DNA of 61,541 bases from Roseiflexaceae bacterium (GTDB lineage: Bacteria; Chloroflexota; Chloroflexia; Chloroflexales; Roseiflexaceae): assembly GCA_947474225.1 (NCBI GenBank), contig CANJHS010000015.1, positions 1-61,541 of the forward strand. The letters run 5' to 3'. The translations under genes were made by a program, and so were the position numbers. Each line of letters starts with the position of its first letter. The first letter of the stretch is position 1. Below are positions 19,001 to 27,894 of this stretch, one piece after another. The notes under the pieces are model-generated. The model saw only the letters and a list, made by a program, of their open reading frames with translations. It searched no databases and was not told the origin of the DNA.

Positions 19001-19037
19001 ATATAAAAATCCCGCCTCACCGGTCTGGTGAGGCGGG
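19001..19037 (-). terminator. Intrinsic terminator of the lysine-operon attenuator
   Basis: On the minus strand an 11-base perfect stem CCCGCCTCACC/GGTGAGGCGGG (19021-19011 pairing with 19037-19027, loop AGACC) is followed by ATTTTTATA. It stands between the 20-codon leader and the lysE-like gene, so any transcript starting at the promoter at 19140-19169 must pass it. Its ascending arm can instead pair with the end of the leader ORF (see the antiterminator entry). Confidence 0.88.
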
Positions 19038-19067
19038 CTTGCAAAAGACAAGCACACTCAACCAGAC
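19023..19067 (-). promoter_or_regulatory. Predicted antiterminator competing with the terminator
   Basis: In the minus-strand RNA, GUCUGGUUGAG (19067 to 19057, covering leader codons 18-20 and the stop) can pair with CUCACCAGAC (19032 to 19023), which is the ascending arm and loop of the terminator. The helix has ten base pairs with one bulged U. The two structures exclude each other. An upstream segment GGACCA (about 19077-19072) can in turn pair with UGGUU of the first strand, giving the usual protector helix. A ribosome paused at lysine codons 13-14 would leave 19067-19057 free, whereas one at the stop codon would cover it. Confidence 0.75.
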
Positions 19068-19120
19068 ACGTGGTCCGGCTTCTTCGCGCGCTTCATCTGT
19101 TTGGTACTTTGGATTGACAT
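19058..19120 (-). CDS. 20-codon lysine-rich leader peptide
   Basis: A short ORF encoding MSIQSTKQMKRAKKPDHVSG. Four of 20 residues are lysine (7, 10, 13, 14), with an adjacent pair just before the region that forms the antiterminator. An ideal ribosome site, AAGGAG, lies five bases before the ATG at 19120, and a strong promoter lies directly upstream. The ORF ends 21 bases before a strong intrinsic terminator. The peptide itself probably has no function; translation of its lysine codons would sense charged lysyl-tRNA. It is too short for standard gene callers. The alternative is a small unrelated basic protein. Confidence 0.78.
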   Translation of the reverse strand: MSIQSTKQMKRAKKPDHVSG

Positions 19121-19139
19121 CGATACTCCTTGATACTAA

Positions 19140-19169
19140 ACTATATCACATTGGCGGAATGTATGTCAA
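19140..19169 (-). promoter_or_regulatory. Sigma70-type promoter of the lysine operon
   Basis: On the minus strand a perfect TTGACA (-35, 19169-19164) is followed after 18 bases by TATAGT (-10, 19145-19140). The expected start point falls about 12-15 bases before the leader ATG, giving a very short untranslated lead. This is the best-scoring promoter by eye in the window. Confidence 0.8.
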
Positions 19170-19257
19170 AAGCGTTCCTGTGAGCGTTCTTCGAAGGTCG
19201 ACGCGCTCATGTGTTTGCTGACGCATCCTTTGATGATTGGTTTGCACAACCGATAAA

Positions 19258-19285
19258 GCTCTCTGTGGGTTATCACGCAGGGAGC
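19258..19285. other. Hairpin between divergent promoters
   Basis: GCTCTCTGTG (19258-19267) can pair with CGCAGGGAGC (19276-19285) using two G-U pairs, with an eight-base loop. Only a weak T-rich stretch follows on the minus side. It lies between the lysine-operon promoter and the promoter of the plus-strand membrane gene. Its role is unknown. Confidence 0.4.
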
Positions 19286-19318
19286 GAAGCGCACGCGGGG
19301 CGTGTATCTGCAATGTGG

Positions 19319-19327
19319 TGATATAAT
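19319..19327 (+). promoter_or_regulatory. Extended -10 promoter of the 19395 membrane gene
   Basis: TGATATAAT at 19319-19327 matches the extended -10 element TGnTATAAT exactly. No good -35 hexamer is seen at the expected distance, as is normal for this class. Transcription would start near 19334, about 60 bases before the chosen start codon. Confidence 0.55.
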
Positions 19328-19394
19328 TTGAACTGTAGACAGTCTTTTTGAAGCACAAATGCATGCGTGTTCGAACGCTGCTCGGAGGATGTTG

Positions 19395-21308
19395 ATGGGA
19401 AGTAACGCTCATTGGGGACGTATTCATACCCGTTTGCATCAGTATGTAGCGTATCTCCTCCAACATCCCAAATCGACGCTGTCCTGGTTCGTGACGCTCC
19501 TGGCAGTACTCTATGCGACAAGCCTGATTTTTGGGCTGCGGCACATGAATAGTGATGATAATTACTATCAGCTCGCTACCATTAAGTTCTTTGCCAAACC
19601 AGTAACACCGCAGATTATCTTCGATACGATGACACGCAAAAACCGATTGCGACTCTTCAACACCTTTATCGAACGTGTCATGGGCAGATTACAAGAATCT
19701 GCGTTTTTATATGATGTTTTAAATATTTCCAACTTGGTTCTGTGTTATGCGATGTTAGCCTGGTTGGTTGCACGACTCAGTTCTCGTGCGACGGCACAAA
19801 TGCTCATTGTGGCAGTCTGCATGCTTTTTCCCCTCCATTTTGCATATACTATCCCACAGTCATACCCGGTCGAGTTCATTTGGACGCTCACTTGTCTCTG
19901 GACTTCGGCGATTCTCCTCGATTCGTACCTCCTGCAGCCCCGCCGCGGTGTGTTGATTTGGGGTGTTTTGCTGTTCTTTTTGTCGCTCAACGGGCAAGAA
20001 TACAACTTTGTGCTGAATCCGCTGGTTATCGCCATCACCATTGCGTTCCGTGTGCGCATGCAACGTAGCGTACTGCCATGGAAAATGATTGCGTCGCTCG
20101 CTGGATCGTTTGCGGGGTACCTCGCGCTGTTTGGTGCGAATTTTGCGTACCATTACGTCGTGTTGGGGCGGCAATCATCTCGAACCGCAGTCTCGTTGGA
20201 TCTCGTGGCGTGGCTGCATGCTATGGGTGGGCATTTTCGCGTTTCGGTGCTGCCTATCGGACTTTTGGATGGCATTCGATTATTCACAAATAATACTCAA
20301 TTCGGGTTTGAATTTCCCAACGAATTTACCTATTCCACGTTTTTTACCGGTCATCAAGATTGGGTTTCGATGGGAATTGTGTTCGTGGGAGCTTTCTTGA
20401 TTTGGTTTTTTATGCTCTCCGCTGTTTCGCTCTCTCGATTACAGCGTGCTGTTCTGTTGGGGATAGGGTTCTCAATCATGTGTGTGCCCGCGGCCGTTGT
20501 CTCGACCTCAAAACTCTATCAGAAGTTGTTTGTGTCAGAGTTAATCAATGGTCATGTCACCTCTTTCCATGTCCATGTTGGGTTATCAATTATCCTCGTC
20601 GCGTTGGCGAGTTGGTTTTTTCAGATACGCAGTCATGCCACGGCGAGACTCGTGGGTATCGTCCTTGTCGTGACAATGTTGGCAGCATTTCAGACAATTG
20701 TCTTTCGCTACAACACGACCAACCGGCAAGTCATGAACTACGCGATGCAACGTTGGCATGCCATTGCGCTTGTTGCGAAGTATCAGAAGACACTCCCGGG
20801 TGGATTGGAGACACTTACACTCTCGTCTGATACACTATTCAATCGGGTCGGGGTTGCAGGAGCACCAACCTTGCCGGAGGGAACTTCTAACTATTGGACA
20901 CGCTACGTGCAAGGTATCCACGGTGTACCGTGGACTTTTGTCTCCGAAAAATTATCCAGCACTGATGCGCACTATCCACGATTTGAATATGCGGTACAGA
21001 CAAGTGGGAGACCAGTGAGCTTTTTGCTTGATCGCTGTGATCAACCTGACTGTGTGCGATTCACCGTGATAAGAGAAGAACCGATTGACACCACTGTCGT
21101 CATCGACCGCACAACGGTCTTGCCCGTGCTTGGCGCTGACTGGCGATGTACAGAGGTGTGTTTTGTCGTCCGCGACGTTGCTACGTCGGGTCTGCAGCAT
21201 CCGCCGTCTGTGCGTTCACCGCAGATTGCGAAGTCATTACTCATCCAGGCAATACGTAGTCCATTTGGTTATATGCGTGCAGATTTTGGAACACACGCAG
21301 CGCCGTAA
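19395..21308 (+). CDS. Polytopic membrane protein, GT-C-like
   Basis: A 637-residue protein with many hydrophobic helices from about residue 30 to 440 and a C-terminal soluble part of about 200 residues. The start at 19395 has GGAGG six bases upstream; earlier in-frame ATGs at 19359 and 19389 do not. After the first helix comes HMNSDDNYYQLA, an acidic-pair sequence in the position where GT-C glycosyltransferases carry catalytic acids. I do not recognise a specific family. It precedes a YfhO-like gene by about 60 bases and may work with it on a lipid-linked sugar or surface polymer. Confidence 0.7.
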   Translation: MGSNAHWGRIHTRLHQYVAYLLQHPKSTLSWFVTLLAVLYATSLIFGLRHMNSDDNYYQLATIKFFAKPVTPQIIFDTMTRKNRLRLFNTFIERVMGRLQESAFLYDVLNISNLVLCYAMLAWLVARLSSRATAQMLIVAVCMLFPLHFAYTIPQSYPVEFIWTLTCLWTSAILLDSYLLQPRRGVLIWGVLLFFLSLNGQEYNFVLNPLVIAITIAFRVRMQRSVLPWKMIASLAGSFAGYLALFGANFAYHYVVLGRQSSRTAVSLDLVAWLHAMGGHFRVSVLPIGLLDGIRLFTNNTQFGFEFPNEFTYSTFFTGHQDWVSMGIVFVGAFLIWFFMLSAVSLSRLQRAVLLGIGFSIMCVPAAVVSTSKLYQKLFVSELINGHVTSFHVHVGLSIILVALASWFFQIRSHATARLVGIVLVVTMLAAFQTIVFRYNTTNRQVMNYAMQRWHAIALVAKYQKTLPGGLETLTLSSDTLFNRVGVAGAPTLPEGTSNYWTRYVQGIHGVPWTFVSEKLSSTDAHYPRFEYAVQTSGRPVSFLLDRCDQPDCVRFTVIREEPIDTTVVIDRTTVLPVLGADWRCTEVCFVVRDVATSGLQHPPSVRSPQIAKSLLIQAIRSPFGYMRADFGTHAAP

Positions 21309-21365
21309 TGCTGCGAGCTTCTCTTTGATTTTCAATGTCTTGTGACAGTGGGAAGAGGCATAACA

Positions 21366-23696
21366 GTGAAATACGTTTTGCGTGAGCGTTTTTTGCACTT
21401 TTCGTCACAGATACGGGCACTCTTTTTGCCATGGACGTACCGCACGACGGTCATCGTCTATATCGTATTGTTCTTGTCCATTATGGTGCCACCGCTCGTC
21501 CGAGGATACGCCATTATACCGACTAGTCTGGCAAAGAGTGCTGCGCAACGGACACTGCCTGCTGGTTTTCTGGAATCGCCGAACTGGAGCGATTCTATGA
21601 ACGTCTTTATGCCGACGATGTATGCACATCTGCACGCACCACGTTCGGGATGGAATGCGATTTGGAACCCGTACCTCGAGATGGGTCGGCCACTTCGACC
21701 AGAGTGGGGGTTCACCCCGGCATATCCATTGACCTGGTTGCTGACGCTGTTTACGCATGATCAGATACTCTTGGCGACGCTCTTTTCGTTCCATATTTGC
21801 TTACTTGCGGGATTGTGGTTGATTGGGATTGCCAAGGAACATGTACTCGATCCATTTGCGGCACTCATCGTCGCAGGGTTGGCTGCGACGGCACCGTATT
21901 TTTTTCAATTGATGACCCACTATACCTATATCGCCATGCCTGCATGCTTTTTTGGGGTGGTCTACGTCCTTCGTCGTTGGGTACGCATCCGCGATGTATG
22001 GGGCGCACTCGGCATCGTTTGGCTGTGTTATAGCTATGCCATTATGGGGTACTACCAAGAGCAGGTCTATGGCTACTACATGCTGTTGGGCTATGTCGTC
22101 GTACTGGCCTGGTCGATGCGCACAAACAAGCGGGAATTACTCATCTGGCTGACATCGCTCGCTGGGCTCGTAGCGATAGCAGGTATTCTCCTGGTCCCGT
22201 ATATGTATGATTTTGTGCAGAATGTCCGGTTGTCGGTACGGAGCGAGAACACATTCGATTTTTTCAAAAACGTGATTAATCTATATAGTTCATTCGGGAC
22301 GAGCATGCGCGTGATGGTCCGTGCAATCGCTCCAGAACTGGTGGGGAGCCCGCGCATCCCTGAATTGCCACAACCAGCCGTCGGGTACGGCCAGAGTCCT
22401 ATTCTGCTGGCATTTGTCGTGCTTGGTGCGGCGCGGGCCTGGCGTACCCAGTGGTTCTGGCTGTTATGTATCGCAGTGTTGATTGTAGTGAACGTCTCAG
22501 AGTCACTTTTTCAGTTTATGTTTGATCATCTATTTTTTAATCTGAGTCGAACCAAACCGCTCTTCATCATGGTTATACCGATGGTGATTGTGGCGTTGTT
22601 CGGTGCCGATTCATTTTTTCGTGCATGGCACAGCAAAACTTCGACTCCCCGTGTCGTCGTGTTTGCGGTTGTGCAAGCATTCATCGTTCTGTTTGTGACG
22701 TACGCGGCATACTCCAGCTACTTTAATCATGAACCCGATTGGCGCGTCATCATCACCAACGGAATTATCGCAGTGTTGTTGGTCGCAATGATTTGGCTGC
22801 GCAACAGGGCGTTGTGGTTGCTCGTGGTGACGGTATTTGTGGCAGGAGTGAGTACGCCATATCTGCTTTGGAACCCTCGGGCGGCGGTGGTTGAGTCATC
22901 ACCGTATATCACCGAGGTGCGTGTACTGCTGGCAGATGGCGGGAGAATCGGGCGTACGCTCGAGATGGGCCCAGTTCTAACGCCTAATTCGAGTGTTTTG
23001 TTCGATGTATTATCCGTCCATTCGCTCAATAGTGTTTTGCCCGCACGGTATGTGCGCTATGTGGAACAACTCGGTGGCACGATTATCAACCATAGTATTC
23101 TCGCCAAAGAAATTGCTCCCGATTATGGAAGCCTCGCCTTTTGGATGTCAGATATCCGTATCATGACGACCATCCTTGACCTCTCGGCGGTTCCGCAACT
23201 CACCCTCGCCAAAAAAGTTGCAGGGATCAAGCTATATCGCGTCCTCGATACGATGGGGTGTTGCATCCAGGTTCCCATGGGAGTGCGTGATCCAGTCAAT
23301 GGTCACGAAGTCACGATAAGCGATCCACGGCCCAACGGGTATCAGCGTTTGCGCAAAACACTCGATATGGGCGACATCTACGAGGTGCAGACGGCAGATT
23401 CCGAACCAGGGCTCATTGTCATCAGCCAACAATATCACCAGCAATGGCATGTCTTTGGGTGGGATTCTACGGAGTGGATTCCGCTCGAGCCGGTTGCCGT
23501 CAATGGCCTCTTCCAAGGCGCAGTTGTACCCGCTGGGGTTGAGCGCGTGCGCTTCGAGTTCCGACCCATGGTGCGCTATGTTTGGATTGCCCATTTATTT
23601 TTTGGTGGTGCGCTCCTGGCAGCCGTGGGTGTGAGCTATCGCAAGCGGAAAACTGCAGTGTCGGAATCGAATTCGTCCCAAGTCGAGCAGATATAA
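21366..23696 (+). CDS. YfhO-like membrane protein
   Basis: A 776-residue polytopic membrane protein with a C-terminal soluble domain, resembling the YfhO family (GT-C fold, linked to glycosylation of envelope polymers). The N-terminal helix is followed by a periplasmic-type loop with NWSDSMNVFMPTMYAHLH and PLTWLLTLF. The C-terminal block VISQQYHQQWHVFGW, then VAVNGLFQGAVVPAGVERVRFEFRP, follows the YfhO end pattern. The start is taken as GTG at 21366, because AGAGG lies seven bases before it; an upstream GTG at 21342 has no clear site. The enzyme's acceptor and donor are unknown. Confidence 0.75.
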   Translation: MKYVLRERFLHFSSQIRALFLPWTYRTTVIVYIVLFLSIMVPPLVRGYAIIPTSLAKSAAQRTLPAGFLESPNWSDSMNVFMPTMYAHLHAPRSGWNAIWNPYLEMGRPLRPEWGFTPAYPLTWLLTLFTHDQILLATLFSFHICLLAGLWLIGIAKEHVLDPFAALIVAGLAATAPYFFQLMTHYTYIAMPACFFGVVYVLRRWVRIRDVWGALGIVWLCYSYAIMGYYQEQVYGYYMLLGYVVVLAWSMRTNKRELLIWLTSLAGLVAIAGILLVPYMYDFVQNVRLSVRSENTFDFFKNVINLYSSFGTSMRVMVRAIAPELVGSPRIPELPQPAVGYGQSPILLAFVVLGAARAWRTQWFWLLCIAVLIVVNVSESLFQFMFDHLFFNLSRTKPLFIMVIPMVIVALFGADSFFRAWHSKTSTPRVVVFAVVQAFIVLFVTYAAYSSYFNHEPDWRVIITNGIIAVLLVAMIWLRNRALWLLVVTVFVAGVSTPYLLWNPRAAVVESSPYITEVRVLLADGGRIGRTLEMGPVLTPNSSVLFDVLSVHSLNSVLPARYVRYVEQLGGTIINHSILAKEIAPDYGSLAFWMSDIRIMTTILDLSAVPQLTLAKKVAGIKLYRVLDTMGCCIQVPMGVRDPVNGHEVTISDPRPNGYQRLRKTLDMGDIYEVQTADSEPGLIVISQQYHQQWHVFGWDSTEWIPLEPVAVNGLFQGAVVPAGVERVRFEFRPMVRYVWIAHLFFGGALLAAVGVSYRKRKTAVSESNSSQVEQI

Positions 23697-23738
23697 TACG
23701 CCTACCTGAGATTTGCATCGTCGAGAGAAGAGGTTGTT

Positions 23739-25088
23739 ATGCAGATCAACCCAGGCATCTTCAAAGCCTATGACATCCGTGGCATCTACCCGACGGAACT
23801 CGACGAAGCCGGCGCGTATGCCATTGGACGGGCGTTTGCAACCTATGTGAAGGCCACCGACGTCGTCGTGGGCCACGATATGCGTCTATCCGGACCATCC
23901 CTGTTTGCCGAAGTCACGCGTGGTCTCATTGATCAAGGCGCAAATGTCGTCGAAATTGGGTTGGTCAGCACAGACCAGTTCTACTTCGCCTGTGCGCAAC
24001 TCGGCCTCCCAGGCATGATGGTGACTGCCTCACACAATCCCAAAGACTATAACGGTTTCAAGATGGTCCGCAAGATGCCGTATTTGCTCAGCGGCAACGA
24101 AGGAATCGGCGACCTGCGCACGATTGTACAGACCGATGCCTATGCACCGGTGTCCAGCAAAGGGACGCGTCGGAGCATCGACCTGTCAGAACAATTCATC
24201 GACCACATGCTGTCACTCATTGACATCGACGTGATTCGGGCTGCAGGCCCGATGACGTTTGTCGCTGATACTGGCAACGGCACCGTCGGCCCTATCCTCG
24301 AGCGTGTCTACAAAAAACTCCCCGTGAACTTCGTCGGTATGTATCTGACTCCCGATGGTAATCTGCCCAATCATGGGTTGGATCCGCTCCAACCCGAAAA
24401 CCGGGCAGAACTCGAACGGCGAGTGGTTAGCGAAAAAGCATTGGCTGGATTTGCTTTCGACGGTGACGGAGACCGCTTCTTTGCCGTCGATGACCGTGGT
24501 CATTTTGTCTCGGGTGACTTTTTCACCGCGCTTATGGCTCGATATCTGCTCAAACGTACCCCCGGTGCAAATATTGTCTACGACGTCCGTGCGTCTTGGG
24601 CAGTCCCGCAGATGGTCGCTGCTGCAGGTGGTACCGCATTAGAAGAACGCGTTGGGCATGCCTTTATCAAACGCCGCATGGCAGACGACGATGTGTTGTT
24701 TGGTGGTGAAGTGACGGGGCATTACTATTTCAAAGACTTCTTCTTTGCAGATTCTGGGTTGCTCCCGTCGCTGCTGACGGTAGAAATGTTGGCTAGGGAA
24801 CGGACGACATTGTCGGCACTCCTCAAACCTATCGAAGCGAAGTACTTCATTTCGGGCGAAATCAATTCGAAAGTAGCAGATTCTGCTGCGGTGTTGACTG
24901 CGCTGCGGGCGAAGTATAGCGATGCAACAATCGAAACGCGCGATGGATTGTCGATTATCTACCGTGATTGGCACTTCAACGTGCGTACCTCCAATACCGA
25001 GCCATTGATACGACTGAATCTCGAGGCAATGGATCACGCTACGATGGAAGCACGCCGCGACGAAGTCATTGCAATTATCCGTGGCTAG
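23739..25088 (+). CDS. manB: Phosphomannomutase/phosphoglucomutase
   Basis: A 449-residue alpha-D-phosphohexomutase that interconverts hexose 6- and 1-phosphates for GDP-mannose or glucose polymers. The phosphoserine is S98 in TASHNPKDYNGFK, the metal loop is DGDGDR at 241-246, and the sugar-recognition GGEVTGH and C-terminal RTSNTEP phosphate-binding loops are present. AGAGG precedes the ATG by five bases. A TATAAT lies at 23693-23698 across the end of the previous gene, possibly giving a separate promoter, but no -35 is seen. A strong terminator follows the gene. Confidence 0.92.
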   Translation: MQINPGIFKAYDIRGIYPTELDEAGAYAIGRAFATYVKATDVVVGHDMRLSGPSLFAEVTRGLIDQGANVVEIGLVSTDQFYFACAQLGLPGMMVTASHNPKDYNGFKMVRKMPYLLSGNEGIGDLRTIVQTDAYAPVSSKGTRRSIDLSEQFIDHMLSLIDIDVIRAAGPMTFVADTGNGTVGPILERVYKKLPVNFVGMYLTPDGNLPNHGLDPLQPENRAELERRVVSEKALAGFAFDGDGDRFFAVDDRGHFVSGDFFTALMARYLLKRTPGANIVYDVRASWAVPQMVAAAGGTALEERVGHAFIKRRMADDDVLFGGEVTGHYYFKDFFFADSGLLPSLLTVEMLARERTTLSALLKPIEAKYFISGEINSKVADSAAVLTALRAKYSDATIETRDGLSIIYRDWHFNVRTSNTEPLIRLNLEAMDHATMEARRDEVIAIIRG

Positions 25089-25120
25089 ACCGTGTGACAT
25101 TTATCTCATTCGTGATGATT

Positions 25121-25147
25121 CCGGGGCAGACTGTCTGCCCCGGTTTT
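25121..25147 (+). terminator. Intrinsic terminator after the phosphomannomutase gene
   Basis: A nine-base perfect stem CCGGGGCAG/CTGCCCCGG with loop ACTGT, followed by TTTT. It ends eight bases before the MurJ start codon, so MurJ must be read through it or have its own nearby promoter. Confidence 0.8.
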
Positions 25148-25155
25148 GGTGAGAC

Positions 25156-26505
25156 ATGCAGAGTGCCATTCGCCGGTTTGCGACACGCCGTTATGGGGTC
25201 AATGATGCTGCATTCTTGATGGCGTTGGCGTTTGCACTGTCTGCGCTGTTGGGGGTTGTCCGGCAGATTATGATAGGCGCGACCTTCGGCGATGGAGCGA
25301 CCGCTGCAGCGTATTATGCAGCAGCCCGTTTGCCCGAAACGCTGATAACGTTGGTAGCTGGCGGTGCATTGACTGCAGCACTGGTTCCCGTCCTCGTCCG
25401 TGAGTCGGACGAGATGCAACAGCGTATTGTCAGTGCCATGCTGAGCATTGTGACGGTTGGAGTGGTGACCGTATCGCTCTTGGGAATTGTCTGCGCCGAT
25501 TGGTTGGTACGTCTGGTTATCCTCCCGGGGAGTCCGGCGGCGACGCAAGCGCTCACAGCGTCGTTGACTCGCTTGTTGTTTGCACAACCGTTGTTGTTGG
25601 CTGTGGCGAGTCTTTTGTCGGCAACGCTGTCGGCCCATACACGGTTTGGAATGATTGCCATAGCGTACGTGTCGCACAATCTCACAATTATTCTTGGTGT
25701 CTTGGCGGCACGGTCGTTCCCTTTGTTGTCGGTCTATGGACCGACGTTGGGATTGGTGGGGGCAGCTGTCGTCAAGATGCTCTTTGTCTGGTGGGGTTTT
25801 CGCCTCAATGGCATGAAGCTCAGATGGCATTGGGAACCAACACTGCCACAACTTCGCACCATCCTGTTCCTTGCAGTGCCGACTGCCTTGTCCGTGACGG
25901 TGAACTATGCAGGTACGCTGGTGGACACGTCGTACGCATCGCAGATTGGTGTGACCGCAGTGGCTGCACTCTACAGTGGCTGGCTATTAGCTGACATGCC
26001 CACGCGGCTGATAGGTTCGGCAATCGGGCAAGCGGTATTCCCACATTTGGCAGCGGCTGCTGCGCACCAGGAAGGAGCGCAACTCAAGCGGCTGTTTGGT
26101 CGCACGACGCTCATCGCGGTCTTCCTCTGTATCCCTGTCGTTCTGCTCCTGTGGTTTGCTGGTCGCGGTGCTATTGCAATTGTCTTGGAACACGGGGCAT
26201 TTGACGCTGCAGCAGGCGATCGGACCTATGCGGTGCTACAGTGGTATGCGATTGGATTACCTGCCTATGTGACTACCGAATTATTGTCGCGTTTGTTGAA
26301 TGCACTACAAGATGCGCGTTCTCCGTTTTATACCAATATCGGGCAACTGTGTGGGAAGGCGATAATTTTGACGGTCGTCGGCGTTTCAGGAGGGATGTTG
26401 AGCGTTCCTATTGCCCATAGTGTAACATGCATACTCGAAACGGTCGTCCTTGCGTTCGTCGTATGGCGCCGTTTTGCATTGCTGAGTCCCTCAAAGAGTT
26501 CGTAG
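25156..26505 (+). CDS. murJ: MurJ/MVIN-type lipid II flippase
   Basis: A 449-residue MOP-superfamily membrane protein with about 13-14 helices. It would move lipid-linked peptidoglycan precursor across the inner membrane. The N-terminal ALSALLGVVRQIMIGATFGDG and LPETLITLVAGGALTAALVPV segments are diagnostic for MurJ, including the conserved arginine and the AGGAL motif. It is somewhat shorter than the E. coli protein (about 510). It begins just after the terminator of the preceding gene, with a GGTGAGAC site before the ATG. A flippase for another polyprenyl-linked glycan is the main alternative. Confidence 0.87.
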   Translation: MQSAIRRFATRRYGVNDAAFLMALAFALSALLGVVRQIMIGATFGDGATAAAYYAAARLPETLITLVAGGALTAALVPVLVRESDEMQQRIVSAMLSIVTVGVVTVSLLGIVCADWLVRLVILPGSPAATQALTASLTRLLFAQPLLLAVASLLSATLSAHTRFGMIAIAYVSHNLTIILGVLAARSFPLLSVYGPTLGLVGAAVVKMLFVWWGFRLNGMKLRWHWEPTLPQLRTILFLAVPTALSVTVNYAGTLVDTSYASQIGVTAVAALYSGWLLADMPTRLIGSAIGQAVFPHLAAAAAHQEGAQLKRLFGRTTLIAVFLCIPVVLLLWFAGRGAIAIVLEHGAFDAAAGDRTYAVLQWYAIGLPAYVTTELLSRLLNALQDARSPFYTNIGQLCGKAIILTVVGVSGGMLSVPIAHSVTCILETVVLAFVVWRRFALLSPSKSS

Positions 26506-26555
26506 GATGAGAGATGCTTGCACTCTGATATGTGTGAGCAACAGAGGTACATGCG

Positions 26556-27764
26556 TTGAAAATTCGCAGAGCGACCGTTGTCATGGTCAGCATCTTCGTT
26601 GTGCTGGCGGGATTGTTGGGAGGGCTGTGGTACCGCTATGTCCGCCCATTGACCCATCAAGAAGCGATACACGAAATCCATGCTTCATTTGCGGATAGTC
26701 AGGCAAAAAACACTCCCTCGAGTGGGATACAGGTACGGATTATATCGTCACATTTTGGGGTTGATGATGCATTTGCAATCGGTACCTACCATGCGGATGG
26801 CGAACATGCATTGACACCGAATCAGCCGTTCCATGTTGCCAGTATCGGTAAGTTGTTCACCGCAGTGACTATGATGCAATTAGCAGAAGAGGGAAAACTC
26901 GAAATAGCAGACCCCGTTTCAAAATACCTACCCACTGACGTATTGTCAGGGCTGTTTGTTGTCAGCGGGGTTGATTATGCAGGTGAAGTCACGATTTCTC
27001 AACTGATGGAGCACACCTCGGGAGTCGCAGACTATTTTGCTGATCCTGTTGACAGCGGATTGACTGTGCAACAAGACATTGTTGCCAACCAGCAGACAGT
27101 CTGGACTCCTGCAGCGTTGCTCGCTGTTTCACGGACACGCCAGCATGCTGTAGGTGCGCCGGGCAAACAATTTCATTATTCTGATACGGGATACATTCTG
27201 CTTGGGCTGCTGATTGAATCCGTTGAACAAAAGCCGTTCCACGATGTGTTAGCGTATCGTTTTTTTGAGCCCTTGGGTATGGTTGATACGTATATGCCAT
27301 TCCGTTCGAAGCCTATTAACCCCCGGCCGTTGCCAATGGCCGATACCTGGTTGGATGGAGTTAACATCCGATCTGCCCAGAGTATCACGGCTGACTGGGC
27401 GGGAGGCGGGGTAGTTAGTACTCCCGATGATCTGTTGCGCTTTGCCCAGGCACTCCACACATACAAACTTATCAGCAAAGAATCATATCTCCGCATGATT
27501 ACGATGCGGAATCAGTTCATGACGGGGTTGTATTATGGGGTAGGCGTGATGGCAGTCCGTTTTGGTGAATTTTCGTGGACGCTCGATTACCTCCCCGAAT
27601 CGCTTGGCCATCTAGGAATTTTGGCGACACATCTGTGGTACGAGCCGCTGACTGACACGTATATCATCATGAACTTTGGGTCGAATGCACAGCTCGAGTC
27701 AAGCTTTGGGGATTTCATCACGCTCGAAACGACGCTCCGGCGCATCAGCCTGCCTCAACCCTGA
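26556..27764 (+). CDS. Membrane-anchored serine hydrolase (class C beta-lactamase family)
   Basis: A 402-residue protein with one N-terminal membrane anchor (residues 8-28) and an extracytoplasmic beta-lactamase/DD-peptidase-like domain. The catalytic SxxK is S96-I-G-K99, the second motif is Y208-S-D210 and the MEHTSG block near 151-156 is typical. Translation starts at TTG 26556, with an AGAGG site nine bases upstream; no closer ATG gives a signal anchor. Relatives are carboxypeptidases, esterases and amidases. The nearby murJ suggests cell-wall turnover, but antibiotic hydrolysis cannot be judged. Confidence 0.82.
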   Translation: MKIRRATVVMVSIFVVLAGLLGGLWYRYVRPLTHQEAIHEIHASFADSQAKNTPSSGIQVRIISSHFGVDDAFAIGTYHADGEHALTPNQPFHVASIGKLFTAVTMMQLAEEGKLEIADPVSKYLPTDVLSGLFVVSGVDYAGEVTISQLMEHTSGVADYFADPVDSGLTVQQDIVANQQTVWTPAALLAVSRTRQHAVGAPGKQFHYSDTGYILLGLLIESVEQKPFHDVLAYRFFEPLGMVDTYMPFRSKPINPRPLPMADTWLDGVNIRSAQSITADWAGGGVVSTPDDLLRFAQALHTYKLISKESYLRMITMRNQFMTGLYYGVGVMAVRFGEFSWTLDYLPESLGHLGILATHLWYEPLTDTYIIMNFGSNAQLESSFGDFITLETTLRRISLPQP

Positions 27765-27789
27765 CGCATCGAGCGGTCAGTGTTACAAT
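27761..27789 (+). promoter_or_regulatory. Promoter of the RNA methyltransferase gene
   Basis: CTGACG, 17 bases, then TACAAT. The start would fall near 27796, leaving a leader of about 100 bases before the ATG at 27895. That leader can fold two hairpins: GGCCG/CGGCC, and GGG-CAC/GTG-CCC with a bulged A. Confidence 0.45.
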
Positions 27790-27894
27790 AGAATGTCTGA
27801 GGCGGAATGATGGCCGCAGGAACACGGCCGTTGCCGACAAGAGAACAAAGAACATCGACGCCGGGACACCACGTGCCCGTCTGAAGGGAAATAT

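Noticed and set aside
19146..19544. Minus-strand 132-codon frame upstream of the lysine leader
   Set aside because: It runs through the promoter and under the start of a real plus-strand gene, with no ribosome site.
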